The notes beneath the pieces were generated by a model. It made no database searches, was not told where the DNA came from, and saw nothing but the letters and a program-made list of their open reading frames with translations. Made by a program: the position numbers and the translations under genes. 64,000 nucleotides of DNA from Pseudomonadota bacterium (GTDB lineage Bacteria; Pseudomonadota; Alphaproteobacteria; Rhodobacterales; Rhodobacteraceae): positions 1 to 64,000 of the forward strand of contig JAIUPD010000011.1 in the NCBI GenBank assembly GCA_020161615.1, given 5' to 3'. Within the stretch, counting starts at the first letter, position 1; every line of letters begins with the position of its first letter. This document shows positions 42,196 through 51,958 of this stretch, one piece after another.

Positions 42196-43365
42196 TCAGG
42201 CCGACAGCGGCATGCGCTGTTCGGCAAGCGTGGCGAACCAGGAACAGCCTGCCGGGATCGCCTCGTCGTTGAATTCATAGAGCGGGTGGTGCAGGTCGGC
42301 CGAGGGGCCGATGCCGAGAAAGACGAAGGCGCCGGGGCGCACGGCCAGCATGTCGGCGAAATCCTCGCCGCCCATCGAGGGCTCGAAAGCGGTGTCGATC
42401 TCGGCCGAGACGGCTCGCGCGGCAGCCAGCGCCACCTCGGCCTCGGGCCCCGAATTGATCGTGGGCAGAACGCCGTCCTGATAGGTCAGCGTCGCGCTGG
42501 CGCCATAGGCCTCGGCGGTGGCGCGAGCGATGCGTTCGATCCGCTCCTTGATCAGCGCCTTGGTCGGCACATCGAAGGTCCGCACAGTGCCGGTCAGCCG
42601 CACCGCATCGGGGATCACGTTATGCGCCATCGTATCCGTGGCCATGCCGGTGACCGACAGCACCGCCGGTTGCAGCGCGGGCACGTTCCGCGACACGACC
42701 TGTTGCAGCGCCATGACCACGGCCGCCGCGGCCAGCGTGGTATCCGCAGCCAGATGCGGCATCGCCCCGTGCCCGCCCTTGCCGCGCACGGCGATCTCGA
42801 AGAAATCGGCCGCGGCCAGCACCGGGCCCGGCTTCACCGCGAAGGAGCCGAGCGGCTGGTTCGGCCGGTTGTGCAGGCCGTAAACCTCCTGAATCCCCCA
42901 CCGCTCCATCAAGCCATCCTCGACCATGGCCTTGGCGCCGCCGCCCATTTCCTCGGCCGGCTGGAAGGCCAGCACCACGGTGCCGTCGAAATTCCGCGTC
43001 TCGGCCAGATATTTCGCCGCGCCCAACAGGATCGCGGTGTGGCCGTCATGGCCGCAGGCGTGCATCTTGCCCGCCTCGGTCGAGGCATGGGGCAGGCCCG
43101 TCGCCTCGTGGATGGGCAGCGCGTCCATATCGGCGCGGAAGCCCAGCACCTTGCCCGAGCCGGTCTGCCGGCCCTTGATGACCGCCACGACGCCGGATTG
43201 CCCGACGCCCTCGGTGATCTCATCCACCCCGAAACTGCGCAGCAATTCGGCCACGCGGCCCGAGGTTCGGGGCAGGTCGAACCTCAGTTCGGGATGGGCG
43301 TGAAAATCCTGCCGCCAGGCGGCGATCTCAGGAAGCCATTCGGCGAAACGGTTCTTGACGGGCAT
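42196..43365 (-). CDS. M20-family amidohydrolase, copy 2
   Basis: 389 residues, same family (MHACGHDGHTAILLG; catalytic Glu in PAEEMGGG). The N-terminus PVKNRFAEWLPEI matches copy 1 closely. The start at 43365 is set by alignment with its sisters; the longer frame to 43419 overlaps copy 3. It is the most diverged of the three in its second half (for example GIGPSADLHHP where the others have GNGDT). Confidence 0.93.
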   Translation of the reverse strand: MPVKNRFAEWLPEIAAWRQDFHAHPELRFDLPRTSGRVAELLRSFGVDEITEGVGQSGVVAVIKGRQTGSGKVLGFRADMDALPIHEATGLPHASTEAGKMHACGHDGHTAILLGAAKYLAETRNFDGTVVLAFQPAEEMGGGAKAMVEDGLMERWGIQEVYGLHNRPNQPLGSFAVKPGPVLAAADFFEIAVRGKGGHGAMPHLAADTTLAAAAVVMALQQVVSRNVPALQPAVLSVTGMATDTMAHNVIPDAVRLTGTVRTFDVPTKALIKERIERIARATAEAYGASATLTYQDGVLPTINSGPEAEVALAAARAVSAEIDTAFEPSMGGEDFADMLAVRPGAFVFLGIGPSADLHHPLYEFNDEAIPAGCSWFATLAEQRMPLSA

Positions 43366-43370
43366 GGGCG

Positions 43371-44537
43371 TTACTCCAGGGGCATCCGGCGTTCGGCGAG
43401 GGTGACGAACCACGAGCAACCCGCCGGGATCGACTCATCCTCGAAACGATAGGCGGGATGGTGGCACATCGGGGTGTCGCCGTTGCCGAGGAAGATATAG
43501 GCACCGGGCCGGGCCTCGAGCATGAAGGCGAAGTCTTCGGCCGGCATCACCGGTTTGACGTCGCGGATCACCGAGCCCGCGACGATCTCGGCGCAATCGG
43601 CGGCGAAATCGGTCTGCTCGGGGTGGTTCATGGTCACCGGATAGCCCCAGCTGAGGCTGACCTCGGCCGTCGCGCCAAAGGCCTGCGCGGTGGCCGGGAC
43701 CAGCGCCTGCAGCCGCTCGGCCGTCAGCTTGCGCAGCTCGGGGTCCAGCGTGCGGATCGTGCCCTTCAACGTCACCTCATGGGCGATGACATTCGAGACG
43801 ACCGAATCGGTGTGGAAGCTGCCGATGGTGACAACGACCGAGCCCAGGGGATCGATGTTGCGCGCGACGATGGATTGCAGCGCCACGACGATGTGGCTGG
43901 CCGCCAGCGTGGTATCGACCGCGGCATGGGGCATCGCGGCATGGCCGCCCTTGCCCGTCACCTTGATCTCGAATTCATCGGCCGAGGCCAGCAGCGCGCC
44001 GGGGCGGATTGCGAACTGGCCCGCGGGCAGGCCCGGCATGTTGTGCAGGCCATAGATCTCCTGCACGTTCCAGCGGTCCATCAGCCCGTCGTCGACCATG
44101 GCCTTGCCGCCTGCCCCGCCCTCTTCGGCGGGCTGGAAGGCCAGCACCACGGTGCCGTCGAAATTCCGCGTCTCGGCCAGATACTTGGCCGCACCCAGCA
44201 GGATCGCCGTATGCCCGTCATGGCCGCAGGCATGCATCTTGCCCGGGGTCTTCGAGGCATAGTCGAGCCCCGTCGCCTCGGTGATTGGCAGCGCGTCCAT
44301 GTCGGCCCGGAAACCGATCACCTTGCCCGAGTCCGTCTTGCGACCCCGGATGACGCCGACCACGCCCGACACGCCGATCCCCGTCACCACCTCGTCGCAG
44401 CCGAATTCCGTCAGCTTCGCCGCCACCACGCCCGAGGTGCGCGGCAGATCGTACATGAGTTCGGGATGCTCGTGCAGATCGTGGCGCCAGGCGGTGATCT
44501 CGGGGTGAAGTTCGGCAAGGCGGTTGCGGACGGGCAT
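43371..44537 (-). CDS. M20-family amidohydrolase, copy 3
   Basis: 388 residues, same motifs (MHACGHDGHTAILLG, EEGGAGG). Good GAAGGAGA site before 44537. It leads the triplet and lies 78 bp after the FAD oxidoreductase gene. One difference at the C-terminal metal region: PAEDFAF here against GGEDFA in copies 1 and 2, with Gly-Gly replaced by Pro-Ala. Confidence 0.93.
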   Translation of the reverse strand: MPVRNRLAELHPEITAWRHDLHEHPELMYDLPRTSGVVAAKLTEFGCDEVVTGIGVSGVVGVIRGRKTDSGKVIGFRADMDALPITEATGLDYASKTPGKMHACGHDGHTAILLGAAKYLAETRNFDGTVVLAFQPAEEGGAGGKAMVDDGLMDRWNVQEIYGLHNMPGLPAGQFAIRPGALLASADEFEIKVTGKGGHAAMPHAAVDTTLAASHIVVALQSIVARNIDPLGSVVVTIGSFHTDSVVSNVIAHEVTLKGTIRTLDPELRKLTAERLQALVPATAQAFGATAEVSLSWGYPVTMNHPEQTDFAADCAEIVAGSVIRDVKPVMPAEDFAFMLEARPGAYIFLGNGDTPMCHHPAYRFEDESIPAGCSWFVTLAERRMPLE

Positions 44538-44615
44538 GGCGTCTCCTTCGGTTTCTTCACATGTTAACGTGGCGCGGATCGGGCCGTATCGCAAGGCCGC
44601 TCTGCGCGCCCCGGC

Positions 44616-45926
44616 TCAGAACCGGCCATAGCGGAAGGCTGACAGATCATGCCCCGGATCGCCCCCGGTCGCCAGTTCCGCTAGGACCCGGCCGACCGCA
44701 GGCCCGATCCCGAACCCATGACCCGACAGCCCGGTGCCCAGCACCAGCCCCGGCAGCCCCGGCACCTGATCGAGGATCGGCACGACATCCGGCATCGTGT
44801 CGATCAACCCGCCCCAGGTGGCGCGGTAGCGGATCGGTCCCAGCTGCGGAAAGGCGGCGGAAAAGGCCTTGGCGGCGCTGGCCAGCGCCTTGCCATCGGG
44901 GCCGGGGTCGAGGATGCGCGTGGCCTCGAACGGGCTGCGCTCGTCGGTGCCCCAGCGCCGGCGCGTGGTCCAGGCATCGGGCCAGCCGCGGGGGGCGGCG
45001 GGCCTGAGCCGCGTCTCGCGCCATTCCTTCCTCAGGATCGACAGATAGGCGCCGAAATGGCGGAAGGCATCCGGCCCCACCGGCATGACGTGGGAATTGG
45101 GCGCGGCCAGCGAATAGCCGCCATCGGCGCGGCGGCGGAACCCCACCGCATTATCCGAGGCATTGCCGTCATGGATCAGCGGCAACGGCTCCGTCGCGCC
45201 GACCGAGGCCAGGACCGACAGTTGCGGGATCGTCAGCCCGTGCAGGCGCAGCAGCAGCGAGGACCAGGCGCCCCCGGCCAGCACCACGGCATCGGCGCGG
45301 ATCCGGCCTGCCTCGGTGATGACGCCCGCAAGCCGCCCGCCCTCGATATCCAGCGCCCTGACCGCGCAATTTTCGCGGATGGCGACGCCCGCCTGCGCCA
45401 GCGCCCGGGCCATCATCGGCACCGCCACCCAAGGCTCGGCCCGCGCGTCGGACGGCGTGTGCAGCGCGCCCCGCCAGCGGCCCTCGGTGGCGCCGGGGAT
45501 CAGCGCCTGCGTCTCGGCGGCGCTAAGGCGGCGGGTGTCGAGGTCATGCGCCCGTGCATGGGTCATGAAGGCCTCATGCTCGGCCAGGTCGCGGTCATTC
45601 TCGGCCAGATAGGTGACGCCCACGGTGCGGTGGCCCAGCTCCGGACCCAGCCGCTCGGCCCAGCGGGACCAGAGGCGCTTGGCCTCGACCACCAGCGGGA
45701 TCTCGGCGGGGTGGCGGCCCTGAACCCGGATCCAGCCCCAGTTGCGGCCCGATTGCTCGGCCCCCACACGGCCCTTTTCGCACAGGACCACCTGCAAGCC
45801 CTTGCCCGCCAGTTCCCAGGCGGTGCTGATCCCGGCGATGCCGCCGCCGATCACCACCACGTCGCAGGCCGGGGGAATCGGTGCCTGATGCTCAGGGGGG
45901 CGGCCGTTGTGAAAGGGGAAATCCAT
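44616..45926 (-). CDS. FAD-dependent oxidoreductase (DAO family)
   Basis: 436 residues. N-terminal dinucleotide fold VVVIGGGIAGISTAWEL with Glu-Lys next (CEKGRVGAEQSGRNWGW), the latter typical of amine/amino-acid oxidising DAO proteins. C-terminal FAD motif GTGLSGHGFGIGPAVG. It probably oxidises an amine or N-alkyl amino acid. Its start overlaps the stop of the amidotransferase gene by 1 bp. Confidence 0.88.
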   Translation of the reverse strand: MDFPFHNGRPPEHQAPIPPACDVVVIGGGIAGISTAWELAGKGLQVVLCEKGRVGAEQSGRNWGWIRVQGRHPAEIPLVVEAKRLWSRWAERLGPELGHRTVGVTYLAENDRDLAEHEAFMTHARAHDLDTRRLSAAETQALIPGATEGRWRGALHTPSDARAEPWVAVPMMARALAQAGVAIRENCAVRALDIEGGRLAGVITEAGRIRADAVVLAGGAWSSLLLRLHGLTIPQLSVLASVGATEPLPLIHDGNASDNAVGFRRRADGGYSLAAPNSHVMPVGPDAFRHFGAYLSILRKEWRETRLRPAAPRGWPDAWTTRRRWGTDERSPFEATRILDPGPDGKALASAAKAFSAAFPQLGPIRYRATWGGLIDTMPDVVPILDQVPGLPGLVLGTGLSGHGFGIGPAVGRVLAELATGGDPGHDLSAFRYGRF

Positions 45927-46612
45927 CACGCGAAGAACCGGGCGAGGAAGGCGTTGAACCAACGGTCTATGTCGGCATCGTGGCAGACCATGAGCGCATC
46001 CTGTTCGGCCCGCGTCTGCGCGCCGGGCTTGCCCCAGGGCGCCGCCTCCAGCCCCTGCCAATGGCGCATGAGATCCGGCGTCACTTCAGGGTGGAACTGG
46101 AAGCCCCAGGCCGAGCCCAGCCGGAACGCCTGATTGGGAAAGAGCGGCGAGGCGGCCAGAACCTCGGCCCCGTCCGGCACGCCAGATCCGTGCCAATGCC
46201 ATTGCGGCATGACCGGCGGGGCCGGGAACAGGTCGCGCCCGGCCTCGGTCGGGGTCAGTTCGTAATAGCCGAATTCATAGGCGCCGTCGGGGCGATGCGC
46301 GACCTCGGCCCCATGAGCATAGGCGATGCATTGCGCGCCCAGACACAGCCCCAGCAGCGGGACATCGGCCGCCACCGCCCGGCGGGCGAAGGCATGTTCC
46401 CCGGCCAGATACGGATAGAGGTCAGTCTGATAGATCTCCTGCCCGCCGCCATAGATCACCGCCGCGCCGATGCCTTCCATCGTCTCCGGCAGCGCCTCGC
46501 CCCGATAGGGACGCAGCACCTCATAGGGGCGGCCCGCCCGGTCGAGGAACAGCCGCACACGGTCGGGCATCGGCCCGTCATAGCCGTGTTCGATCAGCAG
46601 GATACGGCTCAT
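45926..46612 (-). CDS. Class I glutamine amidotransferase-like protein
   Basis: 228 residues. Triad visible: Cys in GLCLGAQ near 88, His-x-Glu in FHPEV near 173-175. Stand-alone class I domains of this kind hydrolyse glutamine, or gamma-glutamyl compounds as in polyamine catabolism. No synthetase domain is attached. It overlaps argE-like gene by 4 bp and the FAD oxidoreductase by 1 bp, so the three form a tightly coupled set. Confidence 0.85.
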   Translation of the reverse strand: MSRILLIEHGYDGPMPDRVRLFLDRAGRPYEVLRPYRGEALPETMEGIGAAVIYGGGQEIYQTDLYPYLAGEHAFARRAVAADVPLLGLCLGAQCIAYAHGAEVAHRPDGAYEFGYYELTPTEAGRDLFPAPPVMPQWHWHGSGVPDGAEVLAASPLFPNQAFRLGSAWGFQFHPEVTPDLMRHWQGLEAAPWGKPGAQTRAEQDALMVCHDADIDRWFNAFLARFFA

Positions 46613-47781
46613 TGGCAGAGATCGTCGACCAGCTTTTCCATGAAGGTCTGACCGGCGGCGAATTGCTCCAGCGTCAGGAATTCGTCGGGCTGATGCGCCT
46701 GGGCGATGTCGCCCGGCCCGCAGACCACCGCCGAATAGCCGCGCACCTGGAACTGCCCGCCCTCGGTGCCATAGCTGACGACATGCTGGCCGTTGTCGCC
46801 GGTCAGGCGCCGGGCCAGTTCCTCGGCCGGGCCGCCCTGTTCGGGGGTCAGCGGCGGCACGCCGAAGACGGAACTCAGGTCCATCCCCGTTTCAGGCCGG
46901 ATCGCCTGCATCCCGGCCTCGATCGCGCGCGCGGCCTCGACGATCTTCTCGCCCCAGCCGATGTCGCCCGGCACCTGCCGGACCGAGATCAGGAAATCGC
47001 AATCCTTGGCCGTGATGTTATGCGCCGTGCCGCCATTGATCACGCCGACATGCAGGGTGGAAAACGGCGGATCGAAAACCGCCGCCAGTTCCGAGGGTGT
47101 GGCCGCCGCATTCTCGGCGTTGCGGTCGTTGCACCAGTCGATCAGCCGCGCCGCCTCCATGATGGCGCTGACGCCATAGGGTTGCAGCGAGGAATGCACC
47201 TCGTAGCCGCGGACATGGACCTTGATGCCCACGCCGCCCTTGTGCCCCGTCACCACCTTCATCATCGACGGCTCGCCCACGATCACCGATTCCGCCCGCG
47301 GCAGGTCCGAGGCGATCATCGCCTCGACCAGATCCGCCACCGCCATGCAGCCGACTTCCTCGTCATAGCTCAGCGCCAGTTGCAGGGGCCGGGTCAGCGG
47401 CGCTTTCGAGGCCTCGACCAGCGCCCAGATCGCCAGCGCGTCGAAGCCCTTCATGTCGCACGTGCCGCGGCCATAGAGCTTGCCGTCCTTCTCGACCACC
47501 TGCCAGGGGTCCGAGGTCCAGGCCTGTCCGTCCACCGGCACCACATCGGTATGCCCCGACAGGATCACGCCGCCCGGTGCATCGGGTCCCACCTGCGCGT
47601 AAAGATGCGCCTTGGTCCCGCAGGGCGACATCACCCGGTGGCTGTCGATCCCGTGGCCCGCCAGATAGCCCTGCAACCAGTCGACCAGCGGCAGGTTGGT
47701 GTCGCGGCTGACGGTGGGAAAGGCCACCAGCCGTTCAAGGATCTCGCGCGGCCCGAGGGGTCGGTCGCCGGGGCTGGTCAT
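46609..47781 (-). CDS. argE: Acetylornithine deacetylase ArgE-type M20 hydrolase
   Basis: 390 residues. M20A family motifs: SGHTDVVPVDGQAW near 80, GRGTCDMKGF near 109-118, and the Glu pair YDEEVGC near 144. It cleaves N-acetylornithine or a related N-acyl amino acid. The start at 47781 follows GGAGA. As it leads an operon of catabolic hydrolases beside a peptide transporter, it may be a scavenging paralogue rather than the biosynthetic ArgE. Confidence 0.85.
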   Translation of the reverse strand: MTSPGDRPLGPREILERLVAFPTVSRDTNLPLVDWLQGYLAGHGIDSHRVMSPCGTKAHLYAQVGPDAPGGVILSGHTDVVPVDGQAWTSDPWQVVEKDGKLYGRGTCDMKGFDALAIWALVEASKAPLTRPLQLALSYDEEVGCMAVADLVEAMIASDLPRAESVIVGEPSMMKVVTGHKGGVGIKVHVRGYEVHSSLQPYGVSAIMEAARLIDWCNDRNAENAAATPSELAAVFDPPFSTLHVGVINGGTAHNITAKDCDFLISVRQVPGDIGWGEKIVEAARAIEAGMQAIRPETGMDLSSVFGVPPLTPEQGGPAEELARRLTGDNGQHVVSYGTEGGQFQVRGYSAVVCGPGDIAQAHQPDEFLTLEQFAAGQTFMEKLVDDLCQ

Positions 47782-48091
47782 GGGAATCTCCGCTTCTCGT
47801 TCGGGTCTGGGTCCGGGCTTGCGCCCCCGGGCCGGGGTCGTGATGACACGCATCCTCGCGCCGCCCGGATCAAGAGGTCAAGCGCGCAGAAGGCGCAATC
47901 TTGTGACGTAACGGCAGGCAGTTTTGCGCCCTCGGCTTCGCGTTACGCCCAATAGATGAGCAAATCCGCCCGTTCTACAAGCGTATAACAGCGTGGATTT
48001 CATCTTGCCGTACCAGATGAATGTTGCCAATCTCACCGGATAACAACCCGAGTCACAAATGACCGGGATAAAAACAAACAGGGAGATGCGC
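47782..48091. promoter_or_regulatory. Divergent region between argE and dppD
   Basis: 310 bp without a gene. The half near dppD is AT-richer than its surroundings (TATAAC at 47984-47989; AAAAACAAACA before the ribosome site GGGAG at 48081-48085). Promoters for both operons must lie here, but no -35/-10 pair or operator is convincing. Confidence 0.4.
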
Positions 48092-49111
48092 ATGCCCGAC
48101 GGGGCGACGCCGGTTCTTGATGTCAAGAACCTGAAGACGGTTTTTGCCACGCGCTCGGGCGAGGTGCATGCCGTCAATTCCGTCAGCTTCGACCTCCGGC
48201 CCGGCGAATTGCTCGGTGTGGTGGGGGAATCGGGCTCGGGCAAGTCCGTGACGATGATGTCGCTGCTGGGCCTCCTGCCCTCGCCCCCGGCCGAGGTCCG
48301 CTCCGGCACGGTCATGCTGGGCGGACGTGACATCCTGAAGATCGGCGCCGAGGAATTGCGCAATGTCCGGGGACGCGAGGTCGGCTTCGTCTTTCAGGAC
48401 CCGATGACCTCGCTCAACCCGGTCTTTACCGTGGGCTTCCAGCTGTGCGAGCCGCTGCGCAAGCATCTGGGCATGTCCAAGGCGCAGGCGAGGAACCGCG
48501 CGGTCGAACTGCTGGAACTGGTCGGCATCCCCGATGCCAGGCGCCGGCTGGGGGATTACCCGCACCAATTCTCGGGGGGCATGCGGCAGCGGGTGATGAT
48601 CGCCATCGCGCTGGCCTGCGATCCCAAGGTGCTGATCGCGGACGAACCCACCACGGCGCTGGACGTGACCATCCAGGCGCAGATCCTGGAACTGGTCAAG
48701 GAGCTGCGCCAGAAGCTCGGCATGGCGATCATCTGGATCACCCACGACCTGGGCGTGATCGCGGGCATCGCCGACCGGGTGATGGTCATGTACGGTGGAC
48801 AGGTCGCGGAACACGGCCCGGTGCGCGAGGTCTTCGCCAATCCGGCGCATCCCTATACGCGGGCGCTGTTGCAGACCATGCCCAAGATGCACGGGGCGCG
48901 GGACGCGAAACTCAGGGTGATCGAGGGTCAGCCGCCGATGCTGACCCGCCACCCCACCGCCTGCCCCTTCATGGCCCGCTGCGCCCATGCCTTCGACCGC
49001 TGCGGCCGCGAGAATCCTGCCCGGCGCGACATCGGCCATGCCCATGACGTGGCCTGCCACTGGGACCACACCACCGCCGCCCCCCTGACCGCCGCCGAGG
49101 CCTCTGCATGA
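48092..49111 (+). CDS. dppD: Peptide ABC transporter ATPase DppD
   Basis: 339 residues. Walker A GESGSGKS, signature [15 protein letters not shown], Walker [13 protein letters not shown], and the C-terminal oligopeptide/dipeptide ATPase extension with [16 protein letters not shown], whose Cys residues can hold an iron-sulfur cluster in the family. Start at 48092 is supported by GGGAG; 48086 is an alternative. First gene of dppDFABC. Confidence 0.94.
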   Translation: MPDGATPVLDVKNLKTVFATRSGEVHAVNSVSFDLRPGELLGVVGESGSGKSVTMMSLLGLLPSPPAEVRSGTVMLGGRDILKIGAEELRNVRGREVGFVFQDPMTSLNPVFTVGFQLCEPLRKHLGMSKAQARNRAVELLELVGIPDARRRLGDYPHQFSGGMRQRVMIAIALACDPKVLIADEPTTALDVTIQAQILELVKELRQKLGMAIIWITHDLGVIAGIADRVMVMYGGQVAEHGPVREVFANPAHPYTRALLQTMPKMHGARDAKLRVIEGQPPMLTRHPTACPFMARCAHAFDRCGRENPARRDIGHAHDVACHWDHTTAAPLTAAEASA

Positions 49112-50181
49112 CCGAAACCCCGATGACCGACCGCCGCAAGCTGGTCGAGGTTCGCGACCTCAAGATGCACTTCCCCATTCTGGGTGGCATCCTGCGGCGG
49201 CAGGTCGGGGCGGTGAAGGCGGTCGACGGGATCTCGTTCGACATCTTCGAGGGCGAGACGCTGGGCGTGGTCGGCGAATCGGGCTGCGGCAAATCCACGG
49301 CCGGGCGCGCGGTTCTCAGGCTCTACGAGGCGACGGCGGGCTCGATCCGCATCGACGGCGAGGATATCGCCACGCTGCCGGCCGAGGTGCTGCGCAAGAA
49401 GCGCCCGGCGATGCAGATGGTCTTCCAGGATCCGCAGGCCAGCCTCAACCCCCGCATGACGGTGGCGGGCATCATCGGCGAACCCTTGGACGAGCACACC
49501 AACTGGGACCGCAAGAAAAAGCTCGCCCGGATCTACGAGCTGATGGATGCCGTGGGCCTCAACCGCGATTTCGCCAACCGCTATCCGCATGCCTTCTCGG
49601 GCGGGCAGCGGCAGCGGATCGGCATCGCCCGGGCGCTGGCGCTGAACCCGCGCTTCATCGTCTGCGACGAGCCCATCGCCGCGCTCGACGTGTCGATCCA
49701 GGCGCAGGTGGTGAACCTGCTGGAAGAGCTGCAGGACCAGTTCGGCCTGACCTACATGTTCATCAGCCATGACCTGTCGATGGTGCGCCACATCGCCGAC
49801 CGGGTGGCGGTCATGTATCTGGGCAAGATCGTCGAACTGGCGCCGGTCAGCCGCCTCTACGACCATCCGCTGCACCCCTATACCGAGGCGCTGCTCTCGG
49901 CCGTGCCCGAACCCGACCCCTCGCTGGAACGGCGCAAGGACCGGATCGTGCTGAAGGGCGACGTGCCCTCGCCCGCCAACCCGCCCAAGGGCTGCAATTT
50001 CTGCACCCGCTGCCCCAAGGTCATGGACATCTGCCGCGAACAGGAACCCGAGACGGTCGAAGCCGTGCCCGGGCATTTCGTCGCCTGCCATCTGATTTCG
50101 CATCCACAGACCGCCGGACGAACCGGCGGCACCGAGGCCGAGCACAACCAAATGAAAACCCAACAAGGAGAGGTTGCATGA
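49108..50181 (+). CDS. dppF: Peptide ABC transporter ATPase DppF
   Basis: 357 residues. Walker [10 protein letters not shown], signature [15 protein letters not shown], Walker [13 protein letters not shown], and a C-terminal Cys-bearing extension ([15 protein letters not shown]). 4-bp overlaps with dppD before and dppA after. Confidence 0.94.
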   Translation: MTETPMTDRRKLVEVRDLKMHFPILGGILRRQVGAVKAVDGISFDIFEGETLGVVGESGCGKSTAGRAVLRLYEATAGSIRIDGEDIATLPAEVLRKKRPAMQMVFQDPQASLNPRMTVAGIIGEPLDEHTNWDRKKKLARIYELMDAVGLNRDFANRYPHAFSGGQRQRIGIARALALNPRFIVCDEPIAALDVSIQAQVVNLLEELQDQFGLTYMFISHDLSMVRHIADRVAVMYLGKIVELAPVSRLYDHPLHPYTEALLSAVPEPDPSLERRKDRIVLKGDVPSPANPPKGCNFCTRCPKVMDICREQEPETVEAVPGHFVACHLISHPQTAGRTGGTEAEHNQMKTQQGEVA

Positions 50182-51884
50182 AACGCAGAAGTGCCCTGTA
50201 CGGGGCGGCTGCCGCACTGGCGCTCGCGCCCATGGCGGCTTGGGCCGACCGTGGCGAGGACGGACACCTGAACATCATCTACTGGCAGGCGCCGTCGATC
50301 CTGAACCCGTACCTGTCGGGCGGGACCAAGGACGTCGAATCGTCGTCGCTGGTGCTCGAACCCCTCGCCCGCTACAACCAGAACGGCGAACTGGTCGCCT
50401 GGCTGGCCGAAGAGATCCCGACGGTCGAGAACGGCGGCGTGGCCGAGGATCTGACCTCGATCACCTGGACGCTGCGCGAAGGCCTGCTGTGGTCCGACGG
50501 CACCCCCGTCACCTCGGCCGACATCGCCTTCACCGCCCAGTATTGCATGCATCCCGAGGGCGGCTGCGCCCAGGCGGCGCGCTATCAGGACGTGGAAAAC
50601 GTCGAGATCATCGACGAGCGCACCGTGACCGTGCATTTCTCGGTGCCCAAGCCTGTGCCCTATGGCGCCTTCGTCTCGGCCCAGTCGCCGATCATCCAGG
50701 CCGCCCAATTCGCCGATTGCCTGGGCGCCCGTGCGCCCGAATGCACCGAAGCGAACTTCTATCCCATCGGCACCGGCGCCTTCCGCGTCGTGGATTTCCG
50801 TCCCAATGACGTGATCCAGATGGAAGCCAACCCCAATTACCGCGATCCCGCCCTGCCCCATTTCGCCACGCTGACCCTCAAGGGCGGCGGCGATGCGGCC
50901 TCGGCCGGGCGCGCGGTGATGGAAACCGGCGAGATGGACTACGCCTGGAACCTGCAGCTGGCGCCCGATGTCATCGCCACCATGGCCCAGGGCGGCCGCG
51001 GCGTGCCGGTCTCGGCCTTCGGCACGCTGGTCGAACGGATCGAGATGAACCTGACCGATCCCTCGCCGGATCTGCCACCGGAAACGCGCTCGACCCGCGC
51101 GCATCCGCATCCGATCCTGTCGGATATCCGCGTCCGTCAGGCGCTGAGCATGGCCATCGACCGCGAATTGCTGGTGGAAATCGGCTATGGCCAGGCGGGT
51201 CGCCCGACCTGTAACCTGGTCCCGGCCCCGCCGATCTTCGCCTCGACCGCCAATGACGCCTGCCTCGTGCAGGACCTCGACGGCGCCCGCGCGCTGCTGG
51301 AAGAAGCCGGCTGGACGGTCGGCGGCGACGGCATCCGCACCAACGCCGACGGCCGCCGCCTGGTCATCGACTATCAGACCTCGACCAACGCCGTGCGTCA
51401 GGACTTCCAGGCCCTGATCCAGCAATGGTGGCGCGAGATCGGCGTCGAAGCCAACCTGCGCAACATCAACTCGTCGGTGTTCTTCGGCGGCGACCCCGGC
51501 TCGCCCGACACGTTCCAGAAGTTCTATGCGGACGTGGAAATGTACGCCAACAACTTCAACGGCACCGACCCCGAGGCCTATCTGGGCGCCTATCGCTGCG
51601 GCTACGAGCCCCGGCCGGAAACCCAGTGGCAGGGCGAGAACATCAACCGCTTCTGCGACCCGGCCTATGACGAGCTGCACCTGCAACTCGCCCAGACCGC
51701 CAGCATCGAGGAACGCGGCCGCATCGGGCGCGAGCTCAACGACATCCTGATGCAGAACTACGTCATCGTCCCGCTGGTCGATCGCGGCCGGGTCTCGGCC
51801 CATTCGGTGACCCTGGGCGGCGTGCTGCTGAACACCTGGGATTCCGAACTGTGGAACGTTGCCGACTGGCACCGGACCGAGTGA
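50178..51884 (+). CDS. dppA: Peptide ABC transporter substrate-binding protein (SBP_bac_5)
   Basis: 568 residues. Signal peptide 1-23 ([16 protein letters not shown]), then a class II (DppA/OppA) binding fold starting [18 protein letters not shown]. The start overlaps the dppF stop by 4 bp, with AAGGAGAGG upstream. Substrates of the family include di- and oligopeptides, but also opines and nickel complexes. The gene after it is separated by a terminator-like stem. Confidence 0.92.
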   Translation: MKRRSALYGAAAALALAPMAAWADRGEDGHLNIIYWQAPSILNPYLSGGTKDVESSSLVLEPLARYNQNGELVAWLAEEIPTVENGGVAEDLTSITWTLREGLLWSDGTPVTSADIAFTAQYCMHPEGGCAQAARYQDVENVEIIDERTVTVHFSVPKPVPYGAFVSAQSPIIQAAQFADCLGARAPECTEANFYPIGTGAFRVVDFRPNDVIQMEANPNYRDPALPHFATLTLKGGGDAASAGRAVMETGEMDYAWNLQLAPDVIATMAQGGRGVPVSAFGTLVERIEMNLTDPSPDLPPETRSTRAHPHPILSDIRVRQALSMAIDRELLVEIGYGQAGRPTCNLVPAPPIFASTANDACLVQDLDGARALLEEAGWTVGGDGIRTNADGRRLVIDYQTSTNAVRQDFQALIQQWWREIGVEANLRNINSSVFFGGDPGSPDTFQKFYADVEMYANNFNGTDPEAYLGAYRCGYEPRPETQWQGENINRFCDPAYDELHLQLAQTASIEERGRIGRELNDILMQNYVIVPLVDRGRVSAHSVTLGGVLLNTWDSELWNVADWHRTE

Positions 51885-51894
51885 TCTGAGCCCC

Positions 51895-51924
51895 GGACCC
51901 GCCCCGCCACGGGGCGGGTCCTTT
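51895..51924 (+). terminator. Terminator-like hairpin between dppA and dppB
   Basis: GGACCCGCCCC and GGGGCGGGTCC (51895-51905 and 51911-51921) form an 11-bp stem with a 5-nt loop, followed by TTT. It probably gives partial termination so that the binding protein is made in excess over the permeases. Confidence 0.7.
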
Positions 51925-51958
51925 CCTCACGGAACGCTGAACCAAGGCGCCGAACCCC

